NCBI RefSeq assembly: GCF_000378825.1
Contig: NZ_KB900388.1
Span: forward strand, 4,001,654-4,065,653
Reading direction: 5' to 3'
Length of the DNA: 64,000 nucleotides
From: Salinispora vitiensis
Lineage (GTDB): Bacteria > Actinomycetota > Actinomycetes > Mycobacteriales > Micromonosporaceae
Below are positions 50,428 through 60,884 of the stretch, piece after piece (the stretch's first letter is position 1; the number at the start of each line of letters is the position of its first letter). The position numbers were made by a program, and so were the translations under genes. The notes under the pieces were generated by a model. It saw only the letters and a program-made list of their open reading frames with translations, did no database searches and was not told the DNA's origin.

Positions 50428-52623
50428 GTGGCACTGATCAGCTTCGTGGTCCCGGCCTACCGGGTGCAGGGCTACCTGCGCGAATGCCTGGACTCGATCC
50501 TCGGGCAGCCGGTGGCCGGGATCGAGGTGATCGGTGTCGATGACGGATCGCCGGACAGCAGCGGCGAGATCCTGGCCGAGTACGCGGCCCGCGACCAACG
50601 GGTACGGACGATCGCGCTGCCGGCGAACGGGGGGCTCGGCCCAGCCCGCAACGCCGGCCTGGACCAGGCCGGCGGGGAGTACGTGTGGTTCGTCGACGGC
50701 GACGACTGGTTGGCCCCGGACTGCCTCGTCGAGGTGGTCGAGCGGCTGCGCGCCACCGCCCCGGATGTCCTCGTCGTCGACCACGTACGGGCCTGGTGGA
50801 ACGGGGACAGCACCCAGAGCGGGATGCGCGAGGTCTTTCCGTCCTCGCCCGGGACGGCGACGTTCCGGCTGCGTGAGCGGCCGGAACTGATCCGCCTGCT
50901 GCACACCGCGTGGAACAAGGTGCTGCGCCGCGAGTTCCTGCTCGAGCACGGGCTGCGCTTCGCCCCCGGCTGGTACGAGGATGTCTCGTTCACCTACCCG
51001 CTGCTCCTCCGCGCCCAGCGGATCGGGGTGCTGGATCGGGTCTGCGTGAACTATCGGCAGCGTCGGGCCGGCGCGATCACCCGAACCCGGGGGGACCGGC
51101 ACTTCGAGGTCTTCGCGCAGTGGCACCGGGTGTTCACGCTCCTGGACGAGGTGGATGCGGGCGAAGACGACCTCCGCCCGGCCCTCTTCGAACGGATGAT
51201 CTGGCACTACCTGGCCGTGCTCGGGACCGGGGAGCGGATCCCGGCGGACCTGCGGCCCGCCTTCTTCGTCCGGATCGCCGCCGACCATGCCCGCTGGCGT
51301 CCGGCGCAGGGCCAGCCGGTCCCGCCCGGGATCGAAGGGCTGAAGCACCGCCTGGTCGCCACCGGCCGGTGGCGGACGTACAACGCGCTGCGCGGTGCCG
51401 CTCGGATCCGGGGTATCGCCGCCCACGCCACCAGACAGGCCCGGCGCGGGGCTGTGCCGCTCCTCCGGCGGGTTCGGGACGCCGGGCTGCGCGAGTACTA
51501 CCGGGCCGAGTTGCTGCGGCCGGTCGACCCGCGGTTGGCGGTGTACGCCGCCTACTGGTACCGCGGCTACGCCTGCAATCCGGCGGCCATCTATGAGGCT
51601 GCCCGGCGACTCGCCCCGCACGTGCGGGGGGTGTGGATCGTGCGGCGGGACCGGGTGGATTCGCTGCCGGCGGGCGTGGACTACGTGGTCTCCGGCACCC
51701 CCGCGGGCTACCGGGCGTTGGCGCAGGCCCGATGGCTGGTCAACAACGTCAACTTTCCCAATTTCGTCCGGAAACGACCTGGCACCGTGCATGTGCAGAC
51801 CCATCACGGCACGCCGGTCAAGGTGATGGGCCTGGACCAGCAGCGCTACCCGGTCGGGGCGCTGATGGACTTCCCGGGGCTGCTGCACCGGGTGGACCGG
51901 TGGGACTACAGCATCACCTCGAACAGCTTCTCCACCCAGATGTGGGAGCGGGCCTACCCGGCCGCGTACACCACGCTGGAGGTGGGGTACCCGCGCAACG
52001 ACCGGCTGGCCACCGCCACCACCGAGGAGGTGCTGCGGATCCGGGCCGAGCTGGGCCTGGGGGTCGGCGAGCAGGTGGTTCTCTACGCGCCGACGCACCG
52101 GGAGCACCTGCCGGGGTACCGGCCACCGTTCGACCCGGACCGGCTCCTCGCCGCGTTGGGGCCCGCCGGTCGGTTGCTGGTGCGCAGTCACTACTTCGAC
52201 GACCGAGCCGCCCCGGCTCCGGATTCGGCCGGTCCGGACCGACTGCGTGACGTGAGCGACCATGCCCGGGTCGAGGACCTCTATCTCGCCGCCGATGTGC
52301 TGGTCACCGACTACTCGTCGGCGATGTTCGACTACGCCGTCCTGGACCGGCCGATCGTCGTGTACGCACCGGACTGGGCGGCGTACCGGCTGACCCGCGG
52401 CGTCTACCTGGATGTGCTCGCCGAGCCGCCGGGGGCGGTGGCGACGGACTTCGCCGGTCTGCTCGACCTCTTCCGCTCCGGTGCGCTGCGGGCGCCGTCG
52501 GCGGAGGCGGCGCGGCGTCGGTTCCGGAACCGGTTCTGCCGGCTTGACGACGGCCACGCCGCGGAACGGGTGGTCCGCCGGATCTTCGGCGTGGATGCCG
52601 CCGAAGCCAGCCCGGCCAGCTAG
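50428..52623 (+). CDS. GT2 glycosyltransferase fused to TagF-like glycerophosphotransferase
   Basis: 731 residues from GTG 50428. Residues 1-~230 are a GT-A family 2 glycosyltransferase (ISFVVPAYRVQGYLRECLDSIL, VIGVDDGSPDSS, YVWFVDGDDW). Residues ~370-725 are CDP-glycerol glycerophosphotransferase (TagF type): THHGTPVKVMGLD, VGYPRNDRL, VLYAPTHREH, VTDYSSAMFDYAVLDRPIVVYAPD. Such two-part proteins build polyol-phosphate sugar polymers. Last gene of the operon; the gap to 52783 has no gene. Confidence 0.9.
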   Translation: MALISFVVPAYRVQGYLRECLDSILGQPVAGIEVIGVDDGSPDSSGEILAEYAARDQRVRTIALPANGGLGPARNAGLDQAGGEYVWFVDGDDWLAPDCLVEVVERLRATAPDVLVVDHVRAWWNGDSTQSGMREVFPSSPGTATFRLRERPELIRLLHTAWNKVLRREFLLEHGLRFAPGWYEDVSFTYPLLLRAQRIGVLDRVCVNYRQRRAGAITRTRGDRHFEVFAQWHRVFTLLDEVDAGEDDLRPALFERMIWHYLAVLGTGERIPADLRPAFFVRIAADHARWRPAQGQPVPPGIEGLKHRLVATGRWRTYNALRGAARIRGIAAHATRQARRGAVPLLRRVRDAGLREYYRAELLRPVDPRLAVYAAYWYRGYACNPAAIYEAARRLAPHVRGVWIVRRDRVDSLPAGVDYVVSGTPAGYRALAQARWLVNNVNFPNFVRKRPGTVHVQTHHGTPVKVMGLDQQRYPVGALMDFPGLLHRVDRWDYSITSNSFSTQMWERAYPAAYTTLEVGYPRNDRLATATTEEVLRIRAELGLGVGEQVVLYAPTHREHLPGYRPPFDPDRLLAALGPAGRLLVRSHYFDDRAAPAPDSAGPDRLRDVSDHARVEDLYLAADVLVTDYSSAMFDYAVLDRPIVVYAPDWAAYRLTRGVYLDVLAEPPGAVATDFAGLLDLFRSGALRAPSAEAARRRFRNRFCRLDDGHAAERVVRRIFGVDAAEASPAS

Positions 52624-52783
52624 CGCCCCGCCGCGCCGGACGGACGCACTCCCCGGCGTTGCGCGGTTCGGGCCCGCCGGGGCGGCGTCCCGCGGCGAAG
52701 ATTGAACGTTCATCCGATAGGCATGCCGAGTGGGGCTCGTCACAGTCGTTCAGGTCCGAGTTTGGTGAGGTGGGGGAGGAACG

Positions 52784-54091
<1,308 letters not shown>

Positions 54092-54187
54092 CGCGGGCGC
54101 CCCGGCGCTTACACGGTGGCCCCGGCGTTGGCCGGGGCGCGGGCGGCGCCTTGTCGCCCTGGTTACCGGCCGGTAACATGTCCGGGC

Positions 54188-54652
54188 ATGAGCATCGATT
54201 CGAGCCAGGTGGCCGCCAGCATGCTGGCGGCCGTGCCCTTCGCCCGTACGCTGGGCTTCGAATTCGTCGAGGTGGTCCCCGAAGCCGACGGCGCGATCCG
54301 GGCGGTGGTCCGGCTGCCCGACACGCCGGCCACCCACAACCATGTCGGTGGGCCGCACGCCGGCGCCATGTTCACCCTCGGCGAGACGGCCTCCGGTGCG
54401 GTCGTGGTGGCCGCGTTCGCGGCGGTGCTCGACCGGGCGACGCCGCTCGCCGTCAGCGCTGAGATCGCGTACCGGAAGCTCGCCATGGGGCCGGTGCGGG
54501 CGACCGCACGGCTCGATCGGCCGGTCGCCGACGTGCTCGCGGAGCTGGACGCCGGAGAGCGACCCGAGTTTCGGGTCGGCGTGGAGATCGCCACCGAGGA
54601 GGGCAAGCCCACCGGGGAGATGACCATCGTCTGGACGCTTCGTCCGCACTGA
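54188..54652 (+). CDS. hotdog-fold thioesterase (DUF4442/PaaI-like)
   Basis: 154 residues. ATHNHVGGPHAGAMFTLGETASGA is the hotdog active-site block. PLAVSAEIAYRKLAMGPVRATARL follows. Acts on an acyl-CoA or a related thioester; substrate unknown. ATG 54188 with no good ribosome site. Stands alone. Confidence 0.8.
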   Translation: MSIDSSQVAASMLAAVPFARTLGFEFVEVVPEADGAIRAVVRLPDTPATHNHVGGPHAGAMFTLGETASGAVVVAAFAAVLDRATPLAVSAEIAYRKLAMGPVRATARLDRPVADVLAELDAGERPEFRVGVEIATEEGKPTGEMTIVWTLRPH

Positions 54653-54710
54653 TCGGCGCGTTGAGCGCCGAAACGGTTTGCGCCCCGACCAGGCTGGATA
54701 GATTCGAACG

Positions 54711-55466
54711 ATGCTGGGTCTGCCTGCGCACGTGACCGCCTGCCTGTTCGACCTGGACGGGGTGCTCACCCAGACCGCTCGGGTGCACAACGCCGCGTGG
54801 CGCGCGACGTTCGATGAGTTCCTGCGGCGTCGCGCCGCCGAAAACGACGAGCCGTTCACCCCCTTCGACCCGGATGAGGACTACCGGCGATACGTTGACG
54901 GCCGGCCCCGGTACGACGGGGTCCGCAGCTTTCTCTCCTCCCGCGACATCGTGCTTCCCGAGGGGACAGCGGACGATCCGCCCGAGGCCGAGACGGTCCA
55001 CGGCCTCGGCAACTGCAAGAACGTCCGGCTGCTCCAGGAGTTGCGGACCCACGGGGTGGACGCCTACCCCGGCTCGGTGCGGTACCTCCGGGCGGTGACT
55101 GACGCCGGGCTGCGCCGAGCGGTGGTCACCGCCAGCGCCAACGGCGGCGAGGTGATCGCCGCGTCCGGGCTGGCGGAACTGCTGGAGGTGCGGGTTGATG
55201 GTCTCGTCGCCCGCGCCGAGAAGTTACGCGGCAAACCAGAACCCGACACCTTCCTGGCCGGGGCCGAGCGGCTCGGGGTGGCTCCGGGAAACGCGGCTGT
55301 CTTCGAGGACGCCCTCGCCGGAGTCGCCGCCGGTCGAGCCGGTGACTTCGGGTACGTGGTGGGCGTGGACCGGGTCGGGCAGGCCGATGCCCTGTTGGCG
55401 CACGGCGCGGACATCGTCGTGCGGGATCTCGCGGAACTGATCGAGAATCGGGAGCCGGGGGCATGA
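54711..55466 (+). CDS. beta-phosphoglucomutase family HAD hydrolase
   Basis: 251 residues. HAD motif 1 FDLDGVLTQT (about 12-21), motif 2 TASANG, motif 3 LRGKPEPDTFL, motif 4 VFEDALAGVAAG. Interconverts glucose 1-phosphate and 6-phosphate in disaccharide phosphorylase pathways, consistent with overlap (ATGA) with a GH65 gene downstream. Confidence 0.88.
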   Translation: MLGLPAHVTACLFDLDGVLTQTARVHNAAWRATFDEFLRRRAAENDEPFTPFDPDEDYRRYVDGRPRYDGVRSFLSSRDIVLPEGTADDPPEAETVHGLGNCKNVRLLQELRTHGVDAYPGSVRYLRAVTDAGLRRAVVTASANGGEVIAASGLAELLEVRVDGLVARAEKLRGKPEPDTFLAGAERLGVAPGNAAVFEDALAGVAAGRAGDFGYVVGVDRVGQADALLAHGADIVVRDLAELIENREPGA

Positions 55467-57838
55467 TCCGAGAACGCGCATACCCGGTCGAGCCGTGGCA
55501 TGTCCGAGAAACCAGGCTGGACATGGACGTGTTGGCTCAGTCCGAGTCGGTGTTCGCCCTCTCCAACGGGCATATCGGCCTGCGGGGCAACCTCGACGAG
55601 GGCGAGCCGTACGGCCTGCCGGGAACGTACCTGAACTCCTTCTACGAGTTACGCCCCCTGCCGCACGCGGAGGCCGGCTTCGGGTTCCCCGAGTCCGGAC
55701 AGACCCTCGTCAACGTGACCAACGGGAAGATCATCCGGCTGCTGGTCGACGATGAGCCGCTCGACGTGCGATACGGCGAGCTCCTCGCCCACGAGCGGGT
55801 GCTCGACCTACGCGAGGGCACGCTGCGCCGGACGGTGCATTGGCGCTCGCCGGCCGGTCGGGAGGTCTGCGTCCGCAGCACCCGGCTGGTCTCGTTCCGG
55901 CAGCGCTCCGCCGCCGCCATCAACTACGAGGTCGAGGTGGTGGACGGCAAGCCACTGCGGCTGATCGTCCAGTCGGAGTTGGTGGCCAACGAAACCCTGC
56001 CGGCCCAGAGCAAGGACCCACGGGTGGCGGCGGTGCTGGAGTCGCCGCTATCTGCCGAGGAGGAGCTGACCACCCACGACGGTGGACTGCTGATCCACCG
56101 TACGAAGGTCTCCGGCCTGCGCCTCGCCGCCGCGATGGAGCACGAGGTGCAGACCACCGCACGGACCAACATCGAGTCCGAGGGGTACGAGGACTGGGTG
56201 CGGACCACCATCGCCTGCGTGCTCAAGCCCGGCGAGACGCTACGGGTCGTGAAACACCTGTCGTACGGGTGGTCCAGCCGCCGATCGTTGCCGGCACTGC
56301 GGGACCAGGTCGGTGCCGCGCTGGCCGCCGCCCAGCTGGACGGGTGGGACGGGTTGCTGCAGGAACAGCGGGAGTACCTGGAGGAGTTCTGGGACTCCGC
56401 CGACGTGCTGGTGGAGGGCGACCCCGAGGTGCAGCAGGCGGTACGCTTCGGGCTCTTTCACGTGCTCCAGGCGGGTGCCCGGGCCGAGCGCCGGCCGATC
56501 TCGGCGAAGGGTCTCACTGGCCCGGGGTACGACGGCCACGCCTTCTGGGACACCGAGATGTTCGTGCTGCCGGTGCTCACCTACACCCACCCCACCGCGG
56601 TGCGCGACGCCCTGCACTGGCGGCATCACACCCTGTCGATCGCGCGGGAACGGGCCCGTACGCTCAACCTGAAGGGCGCGGCCTTCCCCTGGCGCACCAT
56701 CGAGGGGCCAGAATCCTCCGGCTACTGGCCCGCCGGTACCGCCGGCTTTCACATCGCCGCCGGCATCGCCGACGCGGTACGTCGCTACGTGCAGGCCACC
56801 CAGGACACCGACCTGGAGCGGGAGATCGGCCTGGAGTTGCTGGTGGAGACCGCGCGGTTGTGGCGGTCGCTGGGCCACCACGACCGGCACGGGAAGTTCC
56901 ACATCGACGGGGTGACCGGCCCGGACGAGTACACCGCGATCAAGAACGACAACGTTTACACCAATCTGATGGCGCAGCGGAATCTGATCACCGCCGCGGA
57001 GACGGCGATGCGGTACCGGAAGGAAGCCGAGCATCTGGGCGTCACCGAGGAGGAGGCGGCGGCGTGGCGGGACGCCGCCGCGTCCATGCATGTCCCCTAC
57101 GACCCGGAGATCGACGTACACGCGCAGGTTGAGGGCTTCACCCGGTTCCAGGAGTGGGACTTCCTGCACACCCCGTCGGAGAAGTATCCGCTACTGCTGC
57201 ACTATCCGTACTTCGATCTGTACCGCAGGCAGGTGATCAAACAGGCCGATCTGGTGCTGGCGATGCACTGGCGGGGGGACGCGTTCACTCCGGAGGAGAA
57301 GCTGCGCAACTTCCTCTACTACGAGCGCCGTACCGTCCGCGACTCGTCGCTGTCGGCCTGTACCCAGTCCGTCCTGGCGGCTGAGGTGGGGTATCCGGAG
57401 CTGGCCCACACCTACCTGCGGGAGGCGGCGTTGATGGACCTGCACGACCTGAACGAGAACACCCGCGACGGCGTCCACATCGCCTCCCTGGCCGGTGCGT
57501 GGATCGCCCTGGTCGCCGGGTTCGGCGGGTTGCGCGAGCACGACGGAACGCTCTGCTTCACGCCCCGGCTCTCCGGCCGCCTGGGCCGGCTGGAGTTCTC
57601 CCTGCACTGGCGCCGGAGCCAGCTTCGGGTGGACATCCAGCCGCACCAGACCACCTACGCGCTGCAGCACAGCGACCCGAAGGAGACGCTGGTGGTGCTG
57701 CACCACGGCGAGCGGGTCGAGCTCACGGGCGCCGAACCGGCGACCCGGCCAACCCCACCGGTCAGTGAGCCGAGCCAGACCCCGGAGCAGCCGCCCGGCC
57801 GCGACCCGCTGATCCGCCTCCCGGAGCGGGAACCGTAG
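55463..57838 (+). CDS. glycoside hydrolase family 65 (disaccharide phosphorylase type)
   Basis: 791 residues. Splits an alpha-glucoside such as maltose, trehalose or kojibiose with phosphate, or hydrolyses it. The N-terminal beta-sandwich is followed by the (alpha/alpha)6 barrel: KGLTGPGYDGHAFWDTEMFVLPVL, FPWRTIEG, DGVTGPDEYTAIKNDNVYTN with the catalytic acid Glu at about 490, and the phosphate loop around KQADLVLAMHW. A Pro-rich tail ends the protein. Coupled to the phosphoglucomutase gene. Confidence 0.92.
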   Translation: MIRERAYPVEPWHVRETRLDMDVLAQSESVFALSNGHIGLRGNLDEGEPYGLPGTYLNSFYELRPLPHAEAGFGFPESGQTLVNVTNGKIIRLLVDDEPLDVRYGELLAHERVLDLREGTLRRTVHWRSPAGREVCVRSTRLVSFRQRSAAAINYEVEVVDGKPLRLIVQSELVANETLPAQSKDPRVAAVLESPLSAEEELTTHDGGLLIHRTKVSGLRLAAAMEHEVQTTARTNIESEGYEDWVRTTIACVLKPGETLRVVKHLSYGWSSRRSLPALRDQVGAALAAAQLDGWDGLLQEQREYLEEFWDSADVLVEGDPEVQQAVRFGLFHVLQAGARAERRPISAKGLTGPGYDGHAFWDTEMFVLPVLTYTHPTAVRDALHWRHHTLSIARERARTLNLKGAAFPWRTIEGPESSGYWPAGTAGFHIAAGIADAVRRYVQATQDTDLEREIGLELLVETARLWRSLGHHDRHGKFHIDGVTGPDEYTAIKNDNVYTNLMAQRNLITAAETAMRYRKEAEHLGVTEEEAAAWRDAAASMHVPYDPEIDVHAQVEGFTRFQEWDFLHTPSEKYPLLLHYPYFDLYRRQVIKQADLVLAMHWRGDAFTPEEKLRNFLYYERRTVRDSSLSACTQSVLAAEVGYPELAHTYLREAALMDLHDLNENTRDGVHIASLAGAWIALVAGFGGLREHDGTLCFTPRLSGRLGRLEFSLHWRRSQLRVDIQPHQTTYALQHSDPKETLVVLHHGERVELTGAEPATRPTPPVSEPSQTPEQPPGRDPLIRLPEREP

Positions 57839-57844
57839 GGCCCG

Positions 57845-57877
57845 CCCCGGCCGGACCGGATCGGGACCCGGCCGGGG
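57845..57877. terminator. terminator between convergent genes
   Basis: CCCCGGCCGG at 57845-57854 pairs with 57868-57877 around a 13-base loop, directly after the GH65 stop and before the leftward small gene end. Confidence 0.7.
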
Positions 57878-57885
57878 TCAGCACC

Positions 57886-58062
57886 TCACAGCTTCCTGCC
57901 CTGGGAGGGCCGGCCGCCGGCGTCCCGCGGCGCCATCGCCCGCGGATCATCGGCGGTACGCGCCCGCGCCGCCTCGTCCGCCCAGTCCCGGTTCCGGTTC
58001 GCGTCGCGCTTTCGTTGTTCCCGCTCGGCGGCCTGCTGCCGAGACTCCCGCTGCTGCGCCAT
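57886..58062 (-). CDS. 58-aa highly charged protein
   Basis: ATG at 58062 preceded by GGGAGG, stop at 57886. Starts MAQQRESRQQAAEREQRKRD, then NRNRDWADEAARARTADDP, with a glycine-rich end. A long charged helix and probably disordered tail. Such short proteins are common in actinobacteria; no function. Supported by the ribosome site and by sitting between a terminator and a divergent gene. Confidence 0.65.
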   Translation of the reverse strand: MAQQRESRQQAAEREQRKRDANRNRDWADEAARARTADDPRAMAPRDAGGRPSQGRKL

Positions 58063-58212
58063 GGGGATCCTCCCGATCGATCACCGGCACTGCCCGCGCC
58101 GGTACGGTCTGCCCGCACCAGCCGGGTACCCGATGCCCGCCTTGGCGAAACGGGACCGGACCGGCCCCGAGGCGTACGCATGGCAGGCGAACGGGTGGGA
58201 AGGACCGGGGTT

Positions 58213-58860
58213 GTGGACGTACGGAGTGAGGTGTCGGTTCCGGCGGGGGACGTCCAGCTGACGGCTGACCTCCGGGTGCCGCCGGAGCCGGCCGGAGTGG
58301 TGCTCTTCGCACACGGCAGCGGCAGCTCGCGGCGGAGTTCCCGGAATGTCGCGGTGGCGCAGTTCCTCAATCGTCGCGCGCTCGGCACCGTCCTGGTGGA
58401 CCTGCTTACCCCGGATGAGGAGGTGGCCGACGCGCGCACCGCGCAGCTGCGGTTCGACATCGGCCGGTTGGCCGGCAGGCTGTCCGCGATCGTCGACTGG
58501 CTGGCCACCGGAGAGCCGGTGGGCGCGGTGCCGATCGGGCTCTTCGGGGCCAGCACCGGCGCCGCGGCCGCCCTGGTGGCCGCCGCCGAGCGCCCGGACG
58601 GGGTTGGCGCGGTGGTTTCCCGGGGCGGTCGGCCGGATCTTGCCGGCCCGGCGCTGGGCCGGGTGCGAGCACCGACGCTACTGCTGGTGGGCGGCCGCGA
58701 CGATCAGGTGCTCACTCTGAACGAGCAGGCTCGGGCGGCGCTGCCGGGGTTGACGGAGCTGACGGTGGTCCCCGGCGCCGGGCATCTGTTCGAGGAGCCC
58801 GGTGCGCTGGAAGAGGTGGCTCGAGCGGCGGCGACCTGGTTCACCGATCACCTTGGGTGA
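58213..58860 (+). CDS. dienelactone hydrolase-type alpha/beta hydrolase
   Basis: 215 residues from GTG 58213 (GGGAAGGA upstream; ATG 58180 is an alternative). FAHGSGSSRRSSRN is the oxyanion loop, LFGASTGAAAALVAAA holds the nucleophile (GASTG), GGRDDQVL the Asp and GAGHLFEEPG the His. Matches a group of hydrolases often linked with phosphoribosyltransferases. Substrate unknown. Confidence 0.85.
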   Translation: MDVRSEVSVPAGDVQLTADLRVPPEPAGVVLFAHGSGSSRRSSRNVAVAQFLNRRALGTVLVDLLTPDEEVADARTAQLRFDIGRLAGRLSAIVDWLATGEPVGAVPIGLFGASTGAAAALVAAAERPDGVGAVVSRGGRPDLAGPALGRVRAPTLLLVGGRDDQVLTLNEQARAALPGLTELTVVPGAGHLFEEPGALEEVARAAATWFTDHLG

Positions 58861-58957
58861 CCCGTGGCCGGTGCGCGTTGTCCCGGCACGGTCCGTGTTT
58901 GTGCTCCCGGGCGCCGGGGAACGCCGTACGTGCAAGACCTCGACCCTAGGAGGAGAC

Positions 58958-59140
58958 ATGAAGAAATTCATGGACCAGGCCAGGGAGTACGTCGATAAGC
59001 AGGACGAGCAGGTCGACCGGGGCATAGCGAAGGCCGGCGACATGGTCAACGAGCGCACCGGCGGCCGGTACAAGGAGCACGTCGATCGCGGCGTGGACAT
59101 GATGCGGTCCCGGACCGGCGAGGGCGACAAGAACCGCTGA
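58958..59140 (+). CDS. Rv0909/MT0933-like antitoxin family protein
   Basis: 60 residues. MKKFMDQAREYVDKQDEQVD, GIAKAGDMVNERTGGRYKEH, GVDMMRSRTGEGDKNR: three short repeats of an amphipathic motif, typical of the MT0933-like family annotated as antitoxin. No toxin gene is adjacent, so the role is open. ATG with AGGAGG at perfect spacing. Confidence 0.75.
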   Translation: MKKFMDQAREYVDKQDEQVDRGIAKAGDMVNERTGGRYKEHVDRGVDMMRSRTGEGDKNR

Positions 59141-59164
59141 CGCTGACACTGACGCATCCGAAGT

Positions 59165-59217
59165 TTCGGCGCGGTGCGCGCCGAACGGGCCGGTCTCCCC
59201 GCTGGGGAGGCCGGCCC
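59165..59217. terminator. double hairpin between convergent genes
   Basis: TTCGGCGCG-gtg-CGCGCCGAA at 59165-59185, then GGGCCGG.CTCCCC at 59187-59200 paired with 59204-59217 with one mismatch. It ends both the antitoxin-like gene and the C39 peptidase gene. Confidence 0.75.
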
Positions 59218-59225
59218 GACGACGA

Positions 59226-59762
59226 TCAGGACGAGTAGCCGCGTTCGGCGATCCAGTTGGCGACTTTCGGTACGGCCATCCAGTATTCGCGCTTCGGTGC
59301 GGCCGGATCGGCGACCCGGAGGAGGTCGTCCTGGGGGCGGTAACCCACCAGCGTCAGGTAGTGGCCTCCCTCGTACGAGTGCGGGGTGCCGTCGGTGTCG
59401 ACCGTGGTTCCCCGGACGTTCGCCACGACCGCGCGTCCCTGTGTCAGGGCGTGCCGGATGTCCTCGCGGAGCTGGTGAACCTCATCCGGTTTGGCCGTCG
59501 TGTCCGGTATCTCGGTGGTTCGGTACGTGTCTCCGGCCAGCTCGTTGAGGACGCGGGTGACGTCCAGGGGGGAGTCCGTGCCGGCCTGGGTGGTGCCGAG
59601 CCGTTGGGCCACCTCGTCCTGCGGGAGTTGCCGGCCCAGCGCGGAGAGCGCCATCCGGGTCGCCGCCGGACCGCAGTAGTAGAAGTTGGGCTGGGCCTGA
59701 TAATCGACGGTGACCAGCAGCCCGGCGACCGCGCGGCCGTCGGTGGGGGTGATCGTGCTCAT
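59226..59762 (-). CDS. C39-family cysteine peptidase
   Basis: 178 residues from ATG 59762 (AGAGGAG upstream). Papain-like fold: Cys 30 in QPNFYYCGPAATRMALSALG, His in SYEGGHYLTLVGYR, Asp in RVADPAAP. No signal peptide from this start, so it may act inside the cell or be exported by another route. Target unknown. Confidence 0.82.
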   Translation of the reverse strand: MSTITPTDGRAVAGLLVTVDYQAQPNFYYCGPAATRMALSALGRQLPQDEVAQRLGTTQAGTDSPLDVTRVLNELAGDTYRTTEIPDTTAKPDEVHQLREDIRHALTQGRAVVANVRGTTVDTDGTPHSYEGGHYLTLVGYRPQDDLLRVADPAAPKREYWMAVPKVANWIAERGYSS

Positions 59763-60073
59763 GGTCGGGCTCCTCTGGGGGTCTGACGTCCGGTGGGGGA
59801 CGGCAAGCACCGCGTGGCGCTCGGCACGAACGGCGGGCCGGGGCCCGGACGGTCCGGGGATCTGGGGCGCCGGAGTTTTCCGGGTTCCGGAGCTACAACG
59901 GGCCGGAAGCGGTGGGCATTCCTCGGCCCGAGGGGGGCTTTCGCGGTCAACATATGAAGCGCAGATCACGCATGCCTTGACGTGCTTTCTGCTTCATGTG
60001 AGCGTTGGATGCGGCCCAGGGTCCCGTACTCCGGGCCTTAGGTTGGGGCCTCCCACAGGGATGAGGTAAGGGC

Positions 60074-60814
60074 ATGAATCGCCCCGAAACACCCGATGCG
60101 CAGTCGGGTGCAGCTCAGCGGTCCGCCGGTGAATCCGGCGATCTACGGAAGCGGCCGGTCGACCCCCACGCAGCGGTCGCCGAGCTACATGCCGGTAACC
60201 GGCGGTTTGCCGCCGGAACTCCGGACCGCCCGCACCAGGACGCCGGCCGCCGGATCGCGCTGGCGGAGGGCCAGCAGCCCTTCGCGGTGATCCTCGGCTG
60301 TTCGGACTCGCGACTCGCGGTTGAGCTCATCTTCGACCGCGGGCTGGGTGACCTGTTCGTGGTACGCACGGCCGGGCAGGCTATCGGGCCGGAGGTGCTC
60401 GGCAGCGTCGAGTACGCGGTCACCGCGCTGGGGGCCCCGCTGGTGGTGGTGCTCGGGCACGACTCCTGTGGCGCGGTGCAGGCGGCCCGGTCGGCTGAGG
60501 CCACCGGCGCACCGGTCTCCGGGCACCTTCGTGCGGTCGTGGAGGCGGTGCTGCCGAGCGTCCGCGAGGCCGAGGCCGCCGGGGTTACCGACCTCAACCA
60601 GATCGTGGACCACCATGTCGAGCGGACCGTGGCCGTGCTGCTGGACCGCTCCGCGGCGGTCGCTACCGCGGTGGCTGCCGGGACCTGCGCGGTCGTGGGA
60701 ATGTCGTACCAGCTCACCACCGGCGCGGTGCGGACCGTGACGGAGGTCGGGCTCGCGGCGCCGAGCGCACCCCCGGCGGGCGGCGCCGGGGCGGAGGCGT
60801 CCGCTCCCGCCTGA
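60074..60814 (+). CDS. beta-class carbonic anhydrase
   Basis: Converts CO2 and bicarbonate; zinc enzyme of 246 residues. Cys 76-x-Asp-x-Arg in ILGCSDSRLAVELIF, then FVVRTAGQ, and GHDSCGAV with His 129 and Cys 132. GAPLVVVLGH is the family strand. An N-terminal basic stretch is added to the core. ATG start. Confidence 0.93.
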   Translation: MNRPETPDAQSGAAQRSAGESGDLRKRPVDPHAAVAELHAGNRRFAAGTPDRPHQDAGRRIALAEGQQPFAVILGCSDSRLAVELIFDRGLGDLFVVRTAGQAIGPEVLGSVEYAVTALGAPLVVVLGHDSCGAVQAARSAEATGAPVSGHLRAVVEAVLPSVREAEAAGVTDLNQIVDHHVERTVAVLLDRSAAVATAVAAGTCAVVGMSYQLTTGAVRTVTEVGLAAPSAPPAGGAGAEASAPA

Positions 60815-60835
60815 GCCGTCCCCAAGAAACGCCAA

Positions 60836-60868
60836 CGGGCCGGTGCCGCGCATCACGCGGCACCGGCC
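60836..60868. terminator. terminator after the carbonic anhydrase gene
   Basis: Perfect 14-bp stem GGGCCGGTGCCGCG (60836-60849) with 60855-60868, 5-base loop CATCA. Lies between two convergent genes. Confidence 0.85.
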
Positions 60869-60884
60869 CGAGGTCGTCGGTGTC

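Noticed and set aside
58958..59140. Toxin-antitoxin module
   Set aside because: The antitoxin-like protein has no toxin neighbour; both adjacent genes are ordinary enzymes.
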